DNA from: Sediminibacter sp. Hel_I_10
Lineage (GTDB): Bacteria > Bacteroidota > Bacteroidia > Flavobacteriales > Flavobacteriaceae
Assembly (NCBI RefSeq): GCF_000688335.1
Contig: NZ_JHZX01000001.1
Coordinates: 682,001 to 746,000, forward strand
Reading direction: 5' to 3'
Length of the DNA: 64,000 bases
The notes beneath the pieces were generated by a model that saw only the letters and a program-made list of their open reading frames with translations, had not been told where the DNA came from and did not search any database. Made by a program: the position numbers and the translations under genes. Numbering within the stretch: the first letter of the stretch is position 1; each line of letters begins with the position of its first letter. Shown here piece by piece: positions 17,630-27,383 of this stretch.

Positions 17630-19291
17630 TTAATAAGCATCAGAATGCACTTTTGAAACAGCCCTACCAGAAGGATCGTTCATGTTTTTAAATGCTTCAT
17701 CCCATTCTAATGCTATTTTGGTACTACAAGCCACACTAGGCTCTTGCGGTACGCACAATGCTGCCGCATCACTCGGAAAATGCTCTTCAAAAATAGAGCG
17801 GTAATAAAACTCTTCCTTATTTTGAGGCGTTTGTAATGGAAATCTAAAATGAGCGTTTGCCATTTGCTCATCGGTGACAGAGGTGTTTACCATCTCTTTT
17901 AAGGTATCTATCCAACTGTAACCCACCCCATCACTAAACTGTTCTTTTTGTCTCCAAGCCACACTTTCTGGCAACATGTCTTCAAAAGCCTTTCTCACTA
18001 CCCATTTCTCCATACGCTCGCCATTGATCATCTTATCTTGCGGATTGATGCTCATGGCCACATCCATAAATTCTTTGTCTAAAAATGGCACACGACCTTC
18101 AATACCCCAAGCCGCGAGACTCTTATTGGCTCTTAAACAATCATATTGATGTAATTTGCTTAATTTCCTAACGGTTTCTTCATGAAATTCCTTAGCATTC
18201 GGAGCCTTGTGAAAATAGAGGTATCCTCCAAACAATTCATCTGCACCCTCACCAGACAGCACCATTTTTATACCCATAGATTTTATAACACGTGCCATAA
18301 GGTACATAGGCGTACTTGCACGAATGGTCGTAATATCATAAGTTTCGAGGTTATAAATAACGTCACGAATGGCATCTAAACCTTCTTGAATGGTAAACTT
18401 AATTTCATGGTGTACGGTACCAATGTGAGCGGCTACTTTTTTAGCTGCTGCTAAATCTGGAGAGCCTTCTAAACCTACTGAAAAACTATGTAATTGAGGC
18501 CACCAAGCGTCAGAAGTATCATCACTTTCTATTCGCTTTTGGGCATATTTCTTGGCAATAGCAGAAGTTACCGAAGAATCTAAACCACCCGATAATAAAA
18601 CGCCATATGGCACGTCACTCATTAACTGTCTATGTACGGCCGCTTCTAAGGCCTCTTTGATTTTTGAGATACTGGTTTCATTGTCTTTAACGGCATCATA
18701 GTCTGTCCAATCGCGTTTATACCATTGCACAAATTTGCCATCCTTACTGGAGAGGTAATGACCAGGAGGAAACAGTTCTATTTTAGAACATACGCCTTCC
18801 AAGGCTTTTAACTCTGATGCCACATAGAATGTCCCATTTTGATCCCAACCGATGTATAAGGGAATAATACCCATGTGATCTCGAGCTACGAAGTACTCGT
18901 CTTTTTCGGCATCATAGATAGCAAAACCAAAAATACCGTTCATCTCATCTATAAAGTCAACTCCCTTTTTTTCGTATAATGCTAAAATTACCTCACAATC
19001 ACTTTCGGTTTGAAAGTCGTAATCTGGAAACTGCTTCCGTAGTTCACGATGGTTGTATATTTCGCCATTTGCTGCTAAAATCAGCCTTTTATCCGCACTT
19101 ACCAACGGCTGCTTACCCGATGCCGGATCTACAATAGCTAAACGTTCATGGGCCATAATAGCTTTTTCATCACTATAAATACCACTCCAATCTGGACCTC
19201 GGTGCCTTACTGTTTTGGCCATTTCTAAAACTTTAGGTCTTAATTGCTCTGAAGATTGCTTTAGATCAAAAGCACATACAATTCCACACAT
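17630..19291 (-). CDS. asnB: Asparagine synthase B (glutamine-hydrolysing)
   Basis: 553 aa, the length of E. coli AsnB. After processing of Met1, Cys2 is the N-terminal glutaminase nucleophile (MCGIV); RHRGPDWSG and NGEIYNH build the glutaminase site. The synthetase domain has the ATP-pyrophosphatase loop LSGGLDSS at about 231-238 and LSGEGADELFGGY. It makes asparagine from aspartate, glutamine and ATP. Monocistronic; a degenerate -7 (CATATTTG on the minus strand near 19331-19338) lies upstream. Confidence 0.96.
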   Translation of the reverse strand: MCGIVCAFDLKQSSEQLRPKVLEMAKTVRHRGPDWSGIYSDEKAIMAHERLAIVDPASGKQPLVSADKRLILAANGEIYNHRELRKQFPDYDFQTESDCEVILALYEKKGVDFIDEMNGIFGFAIYDAEKDEYFVARDHMGIIPLYIGWDQNGTFYVASELKALEGVCSKIELFPPGHYLSSKDGKFVQWYKRDWTDYDAVKDNETSISKIKEALEAAVHRQLMSDVPYGVLLSGGLDSSVTSAIAKKYAQKRIESDDTSDAWWPQLHSFSVGLEGSPDLAAAKKVAAHIGTVHHEIKFTIQEGLDAIRDVIYNLETYDITTIRASTPMYLMARVIKSMGIKMVLSGEGADELFGGYLYFHKAPNAKEFHEETVRKLSKLHQYDCLRANKSLAAWGIEGRVPFLDKEFMDVAMSINPQDKMINGERMEKWVVRKAFEDMLPESVAWRQKEQFSDGVGYSWIDTLKEMVNTSVTDEQMANAHFRFPLQTPQNKEEFYYRSIFEEHFPSDAAALCVPQEPSVACSTKIALEWDEAFKNMNDPSGRAVSKVHSDAY

Positions 19292-19440
19292 AACTTTATA
19301 TTTTAATATCGTTAATTTTATTATCTATAGGCAAATATGTAAATAACCTTACAATTATAAAACCTAAAACCAATAAATGATTTCAATTTAATACTTTTTA
19401 TTATTCATTAAGTTTAAATCACAACCAAAAGACAGTTTTG

Positions 19441-19482
19441 GTTTACAAACTATGACAGTTGTAAACTTTAACAGGAGTTTAC
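19441..19482 (+). promoter_or_regulatory. Candidate operator upstream of the DUF2911 gene
   Basis: A perfect inverted repeat GTTTACAA (19441-19448) and TTGTAAAC (19459-19466) is followed by a third half-site GTTTAC (19477-19482), about 70-110 nt before the ATG at 19551. The region lies between divergent asnB and the DUF2911 gene, so either could be the target. Confidence 0.35.
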
Positions 19483-19550
19483 GACTTTAGAGTCTAAACA
19501 TAACGCATAAGAATCTTAAATTATAACCTTATTTAAAAAAACCAATACAC

Positions 19551-20096
19551 ATGAAAACTACAATGACATCAATTTTTGCTTTAGCATGTATCGTGCTATT
19601 TTCAGTAAACAGCAACGCGCAAGATTTCAAGGACTTAGACAAAAGTCCTATGGACGTAGCTGCTTACCCTTCAGATTACAAAGATTCAAACAAATTAATC
19701 AAAGTTACTTACAGCAGACCTCAACTTAACGGAAGAGAATTATCAAAATTAGCACCTAATGGCGAAGTTTGGCGCACAGGTGCCAATGAAGCGGCAGAAC
19801 TAACATTATACACCCCTATGATGTTAGGCAACACTAAAGTTCCTACAGGAACTTACACACTTTACATGATTCCAGGAGAAAAGGAATGGACAGTTATCAT
19901 TAATAAAGATATAAATGTTTGGGGAAGCTACTTTTATAAAGAGGAAAATGATGTTGCTCGATTAGCAGTTCCTGTCTCAGAAGACAACGCACCCCTAGAG
20001 GCTTTTTCTATTGCTTTTAAAGAAGCTGACAATGGCGTACACATGCACCTTGGTTGGGATAAAACACGAGTAGCGGTACCGTTTACAAAATCTTAA
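19551..20096 (+). CDS. Secreted DUF2911 protein
   Basis: 181 aa with a signal peptide (about 1-23, cleavage after SNA/Q). The DUF2911 core follows: KVTYSRPQLNGRELSKLAPNGEVWRTGANEA in pieces near residues 50-82, then PTGTYTLYMIPGEKEWTVIIN and a C-terminal HLGWDKTRVAVPF. The family is common in Bacteroidota and has no established function. Single gene with the hairpin 20125-20171 behind it. Confidence 0.87.
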   Translation: MKTTMTSIFALACIVLFSVNSNAQDFKDLDKSPMDVAAYPSDYKDSNKLIKVTYSRPQLNGRELSKLAPNGEVWRTGANEAAELTLYTPMMLGNTKVPTGTYTLYMIPGEKEWTVIINKDINVWGSYFYKEENDVARLAVPVSEDNAPLEAFSIAFKEADNGVHMHLGWDKTRVAVPFTKS

Positions 20097-20124
20097 CTCG
20101 CGGCTTACTAAATAAGCTATATTT

Positions 20125-20171
20125 TATAAAGCTCAAAATCAATTGTTTAAACATTTGGTTTTGAGCTTTAT
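20125..20171 (+). terminator. Probable terminator after the DUF2911 gene
   Basis: Long arms ATAAAGCTCAAAA and TTTTGAGCTTTAT pair around an AT-rich loop, 28 nt after the stop. The T-rich tail is short and interrupted, so efficiency is uncertain. Confidence 0.55.
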
Positions 20172-20237
20172 TCGTTTTGGCATAAGTTTTGGATTTAAAT
20201 AAAATAGAACGAAACGTTTAATTTAAAATCCAAGATC

Positions 20238-21422
20238 ATGAAACAATTTTTACTTTCTACAGCACTTCTTTTGATACTGAGCTCTTGTAGCGGAAGAAAA
20301 CAAATTGAAAGAGCGATCAGTCATGGCAACTATGACCAAGCTATTAATGATGCCTTGGATAAACTAGAGACCAATAAAGACAAAGCCAGAAAGCAAGATT
20401 TCATCGTCATGCTTAAAGATGCTTATGACAAGGTTTTAGCCGAAGATTTAAATTCGATCAACCACTTAAAAAAAGATGGCAATCCTGAGCAGTACAAATT
20501 AATTTTTGAGACCTATCTGGACTTAGAAGCGAGACAAAATGCCATCAAACGGGTATTACCCCTTAGCATTAATGGAAAACCCCTCAAGCTTAAGTTTAAC
20601 GATTACACTTCGGAAATCGTTACATATCGTTTTAAAACCTCAGACTATCTTATAGATGAAGGTATTGCACTATTGGATTCTGAAGACAAATATAGCGCAA
20701 GAGCTGCTTATAATATATTCGAATATATTGAAAGCATAAACCCTAATTTTGAGAACACTAGAGGGTTATTAACAGAAGCTCATGAAAAAGGTACCGATTA
20801 TGTCATGGTCTCTATAGAAAATCAGACCCAACACATCCTTCCGAAGCAATTGGAAGCAGACTTGTTGAATTTTGACACTTATGGTCTCGATCAATTTTGG
20901 ACGGTTTATCATGCCAATGCCTCTTTAGATCTTAATTACGACTATGCGATGCAACTTCAATTGAAGGACATTCAAATCTCACCAGAACAGGTCAACCAAA
21001 AACAAGAATTAAAGCAAAAGCGTATTGTTGATGGTTGGGAATATCAAACCGATGCTGACGGAGCCATTTTAACAGATAGCCTAGGTAATAAAATTAAAGT
21101 AGATAAGATTGTAAACGTGAGAGCCCGCTATTTTGAAGTGAGTCAATTTAAATCGACTCAACTGGTTGCAGATGTTGTTTACACCGATTTAAGAACCCAG
21201 CAAACATTAGATGCATTTCCTATTAATAGCGCTTTTGTTTTTGAGAATTTTTATGCAACCCTAAGAGGAGACCAGAGAGCCTTAAGCCGTAGTGAATATG
21301 ATTTGACCAAAAACAGAAGGCTTAATTTTCCTACAGATGCTCAGATGGTTTTTGATACTGGAGAAGATTTAAAACTGAAATTAAAAGCGATCATTAGCTC
21401 TTATAGAATACGACGCGCATAA
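20238..21422 (+). CDS. Lipoprotein of unknown function
   Basis: 394 aa. Lipobox LSSC with Cys17 at the end of a short signal peptide. The N-terminal 180 residues are helical and repeat-like (RAISHGNYDQAINDALDKL, then SARAAYNIFEYIESINPNF), suggesting TPR-type helical hairpins. The C-terminal half looks beta-rich, with VVYTDLRTQQTLDAFPI. No family was recognised. It stands alone, followed 22 nt later by a strong terminator. Likely anchored in an envelope membrane. Confidence 0.75.
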   Translation: MKQFLLSTALLLILSSCSGRKQIERAISHGNYDQAINDALDKLETNKDKARKQDFIVMLKDAYDKVLAEDLNSINHLKKDGNPEQYKLIFETYLDLEARQNAIKRVLPLSINGKPLKLKFNDYTSEIVTYRFKTSDYLIDEGIALLDSEDKYSARAAYNIFEYIESINPNFENTRGLLTEAHEKGTDYVMVSIENQTQHILPKQLEADLLNFDTYGLDQFWTVYHANASLDLNYDYAMQLQLKDIQISPEQVNQKQELKQKRIVDGWEYQTDADGAILTDSLGNKIKVDKIVNVRARYFEVSQFKSTQLVADVVYTDLRTQQTLDAFPINSAFVFENFYATLRGDQRALSRSEYDLTKNRRLNFPTDAQMVFDTGEDLKLKLKAIISSYRIRRA

Positions 21423-21444
21423 TATCTTGTAAGTTCAAATAATG

Positions 21445-21475
21445 ACTCCCTAAGACATTTTCTTGGGGAGTTTTT
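21445..21475 (+). terminator. Intrinsic terminator of the 20238-21422 lipoprotein gene
   Basis: Arms ACTCCCTAAGA and TCTTGGGGAGT (11 pairs, one G-U) around CATTT, followed by four further T. It abuts the end of the convergent methyltransferase-like gene. Confidence 0.85.
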
Positions 21476-22229
21476 ACTTTTTGACAAACACCATACAGTG
21501 CTGCCACGGCAAGTTTTCAATATTCTTTTTTAGAACGAAACCAGCGGCAGCCATTTCCTTTACAGCTTGAGCTTCGGTCATTTTATGAAGTCTTTTTATA
21601 GGCACGTCAGGATCTTCACCGCGATATTCTATAAGATAAATTTCCCCATCCTCCTTAAGGCTTGTTTTCATAGAAGCTAATATTTCCTTCGGAAAATTAA
21701 ACTCATGATAAACATCTACCATTAAAACTTTATCGATCGCTTTTTCAGGAAGATTAACGCTTTTTTCACTGCCTTTTGTAATCTTAATATTCTGCGTCGC
21801 AGACGTGTCTTTTCGCCTTTTCATAGCGTTTAACATTTCGTCTTGAATATCAACGGCATACACTAGACCATTGATAGCCAACGGCGCCATTTTAAAAACG
21901 TGATATCCAGAACCTGCGCCAATATCTGCAATAACATCGTCCTTTTGAATGTTCATATTCGCAATAAGCTTAGAGGTGTTTTCCTCCTCCTCGCGGTCGG
22001 TTCGTTCTAGCCAATTAATGCCTTGAAACCCCATCACATGAGCAATTTCTCTGCCCATATACCATTTACCAATACCATTTGCATCGCCCTTTTTAAACGT
22101 GTAGACCACAGAAGCGTTTTGCTTTTGCGCACAACTAATGTTGAACATCAAAACAGCGAATGTGAAACTGTATAGTGTTCCTATAACTGATTTTCTGTAA
22201 AATTTAAAATTATAAAAAGATTTATTCAA
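21474..22229 (-). CDS. Class I SAM-methyltransferase-like protein with lipoprotein signal
   Basis: 251 aa. The catalytic fold shows motif I VIADIGAGSGYHVFK (about 99-113), the acidic VYAVDIQDEM of motif II, and later LMVDVYHEF and DGEIYLIEYRG. The N-terminus carries a hydrophobic stretch ending in FNISCAQK, a plausible lipobox (Cys33), preceded by basic residues. A methyltransferase outside the cytoplasm would lack SAM, so either the signal is a membrane anchor facing the cytoplasm or the fold has another use. Its first 8 nt overlap the end of ytxJ, so the two are one operon. Confidence 0.75.
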   Translation of the reverse strand: MNKSFYNFKFYRKSVIGTLYSFTFAVLMFNISCAQKQNASVVYTFKKGDANGIGKWYMGREIAHVMGFQGINWLERTDREEEENTSKLIANMNIQKDDVIADIGAGSGYHVFKMAPLAINGLVYAVDIQDEMLNAMKRRKDTSATQNIKITKGSEKSVNLPEKAIDKVLMVDVYHEFNFPKEILASMKTSLKEDGEIYLIEYRGEDPDVPIKRLHKMTEAQAVKEMAAAGFVLKKNIENLPWQHCMVFVKK

Positions 22230-22605
22230 ACCTAGCTAAATCAATATCATTAACGGCACCATGACTCCCGTTAGCAACCACTACTCCATTTTGAACAACC
22301 AAGAGCTGCGGAGACTCATGCATCACTTGAAATTGACTTGCAATCTCATTTGAGATATCGCGATGATTAAGTAAATCCAAATAATATAAATCAAGATGAG
22401 CATCCTCATTATAACTTGAAACAAACTGATTCATGGCCATTCTACTAATACCGCATCTTGTAGAATGCTTGAATATCACTTGAGCCTTCGTTTTAGACTT
22501 TTCTACAATCTCGCTAAGCTGAGAAGTTGAACTTAATTCTTGCCAAGGCAATACTTTTTCCTCTTTGGATTCTGAACTGCCAAATATATTTTTTAAAAAT
22601 CCCAT
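22222..22605 (-). CDS. ytxJ: Bacillithiol-system redox protein YtxJ
   Basis: 127 aa thioredoxin-fold protein of the YtxJ (DUF2847) family. It carries the single-cysteine active-site stretch HSTRCGISRMA near residue 50 and the cis-Pro region HESPQLLVV near 99. YtxJ is thought to take part in removing bacillithiol from proteins, as a monothiol bacilliredoxin-like enzyme. The last 8 nt overlap the methyltransferase-like gene. Confidence 0.88.
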   Translation of the reverse strand: MGFLKNIFGSSESKEEKVLPWQELSSTSQLSEIVEKSKTKAQVIFKHSTRCGISRMAMNQFVSSYNEDAHLDLYYLDLLNHRDISNEIASQFQVMHESPQLLVVQNGVVVANGSHGAVNDIDLARFE

Positions 22606-22851
22606 AATTTCATTTTAAGTTTATTACTGTAGCCAATTACTTTTTTAATAACCTATAGTCTCATGGTTTAATTGTACCTTTCAAAAGCACCCTTAACTGA
22701 CTAAAAGTCACGCTATCACTAAGAAATAGAGACATTTTGTCTTAAGCTCTCCTGTTTTTAATAACGGTAAGATTATTGAAATGGCTAGATTGTAATATAA
22801 CAAATAAAAAAGAGATTCCTATTTCAAAGGAACCTATAAACAATATTTAAC

Positions 22852-25461
22852 ATGAATTTTAATAATTATACCATAAAATCCCAAGAGGCGATTCAGCAGG
22901 CTCAGCAGCTGGCGCAAAGTTTGGCTCATCAGCAAATTGAAAATGAGCACATTTTCAAATCCATTTTTGAGGTTGATGAGAATGTCTTGCCTTTTTTACT
23001 TAAAAAATTAAACGTTAATCTTAACGTACTTAAACTGACGTTAGACAAACAATTAGAGAGCTTCCCTAAGGTTACTGGTGGAGATTTATCCATTTCTAGA
23101 GAAGCTAGCAAATCTTTAAATGAAGCATCGATCATCGCCAAAAAAATGAATGATGATTATGTGTCTATAGAACATTTAATCTTAGCCATTTTTAAATCGA
23201 ACAGTAAGATTGCTCAAATGCTAAAAGACCAAGGCGTCACTGAAAAGGGCTTACAATCTGCTATTGACGAGTTGAGAAAGGGTGATCGTGTGACTTCACA
23301 AAGTCAAGAAGACACGTACAACTCTCTAAATAAATACGCTAAAAACCTCAACCAATTAGCAAAAGACGGAAAATTAGATCCTGTAATAGGTCGAGACGAA
23401 GAAATAAGACGAATTTTACAAATTCTATCGAGAAGAACCAAAAACAATCCGATTCTTGTTGGAGAGCCTGGTACAGGTAAAACAGCGATAGCAGAAGGTT
23501 TGGCTCATAGAATTGTAGATGGAGATGTTCCAGAAAATTTAGTCGACAAGCAAATTTATGCTTTAGATATGGGCGCTTTGATTGCTGGCGCCAAATTTAA
23601 GGGAGAGTTTGAAGAACGTCTTAAAGCCGTCATCAACGAAGTGACTACAAGTGAGGGTGACATCGTATTATTTATAGACGAAATCCATACGTTAGTAGGC
23701 GCTGGTGGCGGACAAGGTGCCATGGATGCGGCCAATATTTTAAAACCAGCGCTTGCTCGTGGCGAGCTAAGAGCCATTGGCGCCACTACTCTTGATGAGT
23801 ATCAAAAGTATTTTGAGAAAGATAAAGCGCTTGAACGCCGTTTTCAAAAAGTAATGGTAGATGAACCAGATACCGAAAGCGCCATTTCCATATTGCGAGG
23901 AATTAAAGAAAAATACGAAGCACATCATAAGGTTCGCATTAAAGATGAAGCGATTATCGGCGCTGTAGAACTTTCTGAGCGTTACATCACCAATCGTTTT
24001 CTTCCAGACAAGGCCATTGACCTTATGGATGAAGCGGCTTCAAAATTAAGAATGGAAATTAATTCCAAACCAGAAGAACTTGATGTTTTAGACAGAAAGA
24101 TCATGCAATTAGAAATTGAGCTAGAAGCCATAAAACGCGAGAAGGATGAAACGAAGTTAAAATCACTACGTTCAGATTTGGCAAACTTTAAGGAAGAGCG
24201 TAATGAAATCTATGCGAAGTGGAAAAGCGAGAAAGATGTTGTTGACTACATTCAGAGTACAAAATCTAATATTGAAGAATTTAAGCTAGAAGCAGAACGC
24301 GCAGAACGCGAGGGAGATTACGGTAAGGTTGCTGAAATTCGCTACGGAAAAATAAAAGAATCTCAAGAAAAACTTGAAGTGCTCCAAAAGGAATTACAAA
24401 AGAACCAAAGCGGCAGTTCACTCATAAAAGAAGAAGTTACTTATGAAGATATTGCTGAAGTAGTTGCAAAATGGACAGGAATTCCTGTTACCAAAATGCT
24501 ACAAAGTGATCGAGATAAACTATTGAGACTAGAAGACGAACTTCATAAGCGCGTTGTTGGCCAAGAAGAAGCAATTGAAGCGGTAAGTGATGCCGTGAGA
24601 CGTTCAAGAGCAGGGTTGCAAAACCCGCAAAAACCCGTTGGCACCTTCTTATTTTTAGGAACAACCGGCGTTGGTAAAACGGAGTTAGCTAAAGCTTTGG
24701 CTGAGTATCTCTTTGACGATGAAAATGCCATGACCAGAATAGATATGAGTGAATACCAAGAACGTCATAGTGTAAGCCGTTTGGTAGGAGCGCCTCCTGG
24801 TTACGTTGGTTATGATGAAGGTGGTCAATTAACTGAGGCCGTAAGACGCAGACCCTATTCTGTAGTGTTACTCGACGAAATTGAAAAAGCACATCCAGAT
24901 ACCTTTAATATTTTATTACAGGTTTTGGATGAAGGCCGATTAACGGACAATAAAGGTCGTATCGCAGATTTTAAAAACACCATCATTATTATGACCTCCA
25001 ACATGGGTGCTAATATTATTCAAGAGCGATTTGAAGCCACTAAAGATGTAGAATCGGCTATGGAATTAGCGAAGGTTGATGTTCTTGGATTGTTGAAGCA
25101 AAGCGTGCGTCCAGAGTTTTTAAACCGAATTGATGACACCATTATGTTTACACCTTTAACTAAAAAAGACATCAAACAGATTGTAGGTTTACAGCTTAAA
25201 GGCGTCAAAAAAATGATTGCTAAACAAGGCATTACTTTTGATGCTACTCCTGAAGCCATCACCTATTTATCAGACAAAGGGTATCATCCAGAATATGGCG
25301 CCAGACCGGTAAAACGAGTGATCCAAAAAGAAGTGCTTAATGAGTTAAGTAAAGAGATTCTTTCTGGAAAAGTAACTACCGATAGTATCATATTGCTGGA
25401 TGCTTTCGACAATCAATTGGTGTTTCGAAACGAAGAACATAGCGTTTCAGAAAACATCTAA
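22852..25461 (+). CDS. clpB: ATP-dependent disaggregase ClpB
   Basis: 869 aa, the expected length. The N-domain (about 1-145) is followed by NBD1 with GEPGTGKT at 204-211, the coiled-coil middle domain (about 400-530, [16 protein letters not shown] region) that marks ClpB rather than ClpA/C, and NBD2 with GTTGVGKT at 603-610. The pore loop [11 protein letters not shown] and the C-terminal [10 protein letters not shown] sensor region are present. It works with DnaK to dissolve aggregates. The 245-nt upstream region shows no clear CIRCE-type operator. Confidence 0.97.
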   Translation: MNFNNYTIKSQEAIQQAQQLAQSLAHQQIENEHIFKSIFEVDENVLPFLLKKLNVNLNVLKLTLDKQLESFPKVTGGDLSISREASKSLNEASIIAKKMNDDYVSIEHLILAIFKSNSKIAQMLKDQGVTEKGLQSAIDELRKGDRVTSQSQEDTYNSLNKYAKNLNQLAKDGKLDPVIGRDEEIRRILQILSRRTKNNPILVGEPGTGKTAIAEGLAHRIVDGDVPENLVDKQIYALDMGALIAGAKFKGEFEERLKAVINEVTTSEGDIVLFIDEIHTLVGAGGGQGAMDAANILKPALARGELRAIGATTLDEYQKYFEKDKALERRFQKVMVDEPDTESAISILRGIKEKYEAHHKVRIKDEAIIGAVELSERYITNRFLPDKAIDLMDEAASKLRMEINSKPEELDVLDRKIMQLEIELEAIKREKDETKLKSLRSDLANFKEERNEIYAKWKSEKDVVDYIQSTKSNIEEFKLEAERAEREGDYGKVAEIRYGKIKESQEKLEVLQKELQKNQSGSSLIKEEVTYEDIAEVVAKWTGIPVTKMLQSDRDKLLRLEDELHKRVVGQEEAIEAVSDAVRRSRAGLQNPQKPVGTFLFLGTTGVGKTELAKALAEYLFDDENAMTRIDMSEYQERHSVSRLVGAPPGYVGYDEGGQLTEAVRRRPYSVVLLDEIEKAHPDTFNILLQVLDEGRLTDNKGRIADFKNTIIIMTSNMGANIIQERFEATKDVESAMELAKVDVLGLLKQSVRPEFLNRIDDTIMFTPLTKKDIKQIVGLQLKGVKKMIAKQGITFDATPEAITYLSDKGYHPEYGARPVKRVIQKEVLNELSKEILSGKVTTDSIILLDAFDNQLVFRNEEHSVSENI

Positions 25462-25508
25462 TTCAGTTGTACAATATTTAAATTAAAAAAGCATCTATTA
25501 ATAAAAGC

Positions 25509-25540
25509 GACGTCACTCTTATACAGTGGCGTCATTTTTA
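25509..25540 (+). terminator. clpB intrinsic terminator
   Basis: Arms GACGTCACT and AGTGGCGTC (one T-G pair), 7-nt loop, then ATTTTTATT, 47 nt after the clpB stop. Confidence 0.75.
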
Positions 25541-25577
25541 TTAAAATTTCCCTAACTTACAGTGTAAATTACGCAGT

Positions 25578-25982
25578 ATGGGCATCATTAAATATTATAG
25601 TTTCGAAGATTCCGAAGTATTTATCTTTGACGATTTCATCATCAACCAAGTCAATCAAGGCGTGGTGATTCAACCAGAACACAATGATATTCTGAATGAA
25701 ATTATTAAAGAACATTTCAGCGGAAAAAATATGGTTTATGTGTCTAACCGCGCAAAATCTTATGCCGTAAACCCCTTAATCTATCCTGAAACCGAAAAAA
25801 TCCCTAACTTATTAGCCATTGCTATGATTCCAAAAACAGAGTTGATGCGAAAGAACGCTGAGTTTGAAAAAGAATTTTTCAATAAACCCTATGAAATTTT
25901 CGACCGTCTCACAGATGCGATTCACTGGGTAGGCAACATGATTGATCAACAAAAGTCAAAAGAATATTTAGAACAGAAATAG
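25578..25982 (+). CDS. Conserved hypothetical protein, copy 1 of a tandem pair
   Basis: 134 aa, no signal peptide or membrane segment. It is closely related to the next gene: both begin with MG, a YSFEDSEVFIFDDF/YDLEDSEVFVFDDF block and IINQ/LINQ. They share VSNR, a SYAVNPLIYPETEKIPNL-like block, IPKTE, MRKNAE and KPYEIFD. The alternating alpha/beta pattern, with a central strand MVYVSNR and a helix DAIHWV at the end, resembles SpoIIAA/STAS-like folds, but that is only inference. Function unknown. Confidence 0.75.
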   Translation: MGIIKYYSFEDSEVFIFDDFIINQVNQGVVIQPEHNDILNEIIKEHFSGKNMVYVSNRAKSYAVNPLIYPETEKIPNLLAIAMIPKTELMRKNAEFEKEFFNKPYEIFDRLTDAIHWVGNMIDQQKSKEYLEQK

Positions 25983-26021
25983 AAGCTTAGCATTTGAGCT
26001 TAGTAAAAAAAGGCAATAACT

Positions 26022-26429
26022 ATGGGTATGTTTTATCATTATGACCTTGAAGATTCTGAAGTCTTTGTCTTTGACGATTTCCTCATCAACCAAATCAAGG
26101 AAGGAGTAAAAATCCAGTCTCATCACAATGAAGACCTAAAGGTGGTTCTATCAGAACATTTTAAAAATAGACCTATTGCCTATATCTCTAACCGCGTCAT
26201 GTCTTACGCTGTAGATCCATTAGTATATAAAGAGACCGAGAAAATCCCAAATCTCGTGGCTATGGCCATTATTCCAAAAACAGAGGCCATGCGTAAAAAT
26301 GCAGAATATGAGCGACAGTTTTTTGGCAAACCTTACGAAATATTTGACAATCTTAGCGAGGCCATCGCTTGGGTTCACAAGTTGATTACCAATGAGAATG
26401 AAAAGATCAAATTAACGAAAAGCAATTAG
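26022..26429 (+). CDS. Conserved hypothetical protein, copy 2 of a tandem pair
   Basis: 135 aa, paralogue of the gene ending 39 nt upstream, collinear over its whole length with no insertion larger than a residue or two. Conserved positions cluster in EDSEVFVFDDF, ISNRVMSYAVDPLVY, EKIPNLVAM and KPYEIFDNL, marking the likely functional face. The divergence in between shows the duplication is not very recent. A possible STAS/SEC14-like fold is a weak guess. Confidence 0.75.
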   Translation: MGMFYHYDLEDSEVFVFDDFLINQIKEGVKIQSHHNEDLKVVLSEHFKNRPIAYISNRVMSYAVDPLVYKETEKIPNLVAMAIIPKTEAMRKNAEYERQFFGKPYEIFDNLSEAIAWVHKLITNENEKIKLTKSN

Positions 26430-26513
26430 TGTCGTCCATGCAAGAGAGCTTAAACATTAAAATGCGACACGCGACTTTTCGATAAATACAACAAAACTTT
26501 AAGAAATACGTTA

Positions 26514-26600
26514 TTATACTTCCGTATAAGTTTTTAACTTTGCAGTGCTATTAATCCCCAAATTTACATTTAGAGATCAGATCTATATTCCAATAGATCT
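26514..26600 (+). promoter_or_regulatory. deoC promoter region with two inverted repeats
   Basis: TAACTTTG (26535-26542) is a -7 box. Just upstream, TTATAC-TTCC-GTATAA (26514-26529) is a perfect inverted repeat in the spacer. In the predicted leader, AGATCTAT...ATAGATCT (26579-26600) is a second perfect repeat. Both are plausible operator or hairpin elements for deoC. Confidence 0.45.
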
Positions 26601-26630
26601 CGGTTGATAACGCTTAATAGACTTATTTAA

Positions 26631-27287
26631 ATGAATATTAATTCACATATTGACCACACACTTCTAGATGCTTGTGCAACTGAACGTGATATTATCGAGC
26701 ATTGTAACGAAGCTAAAAAACATAAATTTTATTCTGTTTGCATCAACAGTTGTTACGTGCCTTTGGCAAAACAACTTCTCAAAGATACTGATGTAAAAAT
26801 TTGTACCGTAGTAGGCTTTCCTCTGGGGGCTGTTTCTACTGAAACCAAAGTTTTTGAAGCAAAACATGCCTTGTCTGAAGGTGCCGATGAGATTGACATG
26901 GTCATGAACCTTGGTTTTTTCAAAAGTAAAAACTACGTTGAGGTGTTAAAGGATATTAGCGATGTGAAATTAGCTATTGGTGAAACGCCCTTAAAAGTCA
27001 TCATAGAGATTAGCGAATTATCTAAAAACGGAGTGGTAAAAGCCTCTGAAATTTGCGTAGATGCCAAAGTTGATTTCGTTAAAACCTCAACTGGATATAC
27101 AAAGAACGGTGCGACACTTACTGCAGCCAAAATCATTAGAAAAACAGTTAAAGATCACTGTAAGATTAAAGCTTCTGGTGGGATACACGACTACGAAACC
27201 GCTAGAAAATATGTAGATATTGGTGTAGAGCGTATTGGTACCTCTATGGGCGTTCATATTGCAGAAGGAGAGTTTACTGAAGCATAA
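26631..27287 (+). CDS. deoC: Deoxyribose-phosphate aldolase
   Basis: 218 aa, the normal bacterial length. Class I aldolase TIM barrel: IDHTLLD at the start, CTVVGFPLG, EIDMVMNLGFFKSKNY, the Schiff-base Lys in VDFVKTSTGY, and KASGGI with the second conserved Lys. It splits 2-deoxyribose-5-phosphate into glyceraldehyde-3-phosphate and acetaldehyde, salvaging nucleosides. No deoxynucleoside phosphorylase gene is nearby. Confidence 0.95.
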   Translation: MNINSHIDHTLLDACATERDIIEHCNEAKKHKFYSVCINSCYVPLAKQLLKDTDVKICTVVGFPLGAVSTETKVFEAKHALSEGADEIDMVMNLGFFKSKNYVEVLKDISDVKLAIGETPLKVIIEISELSKNGVVKASEICVDAKVDFVKTSTGYTKNGATLTAAKIIRKTVKDHCKIKASGGIHDYETARKYVDIGVERIGTSMGVHIAEGEFTEA

Positions 27288-27383
27288 TTAAAAGAAATTG
27301 ATCTTAATAGATTGATTTAACACACTTTTTCGAAATCTATGGGATTGAGATGTTATATTTGATAGAACTTCAAATACAATAAT

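Noticed and set aside
22816-22840. TTCCT...AGGAA inverted repeat in the clpB leader as an RNA thermometer
   Set aside because: Only five pairs; no start-codon or ribosome-site masking can be argued from it.
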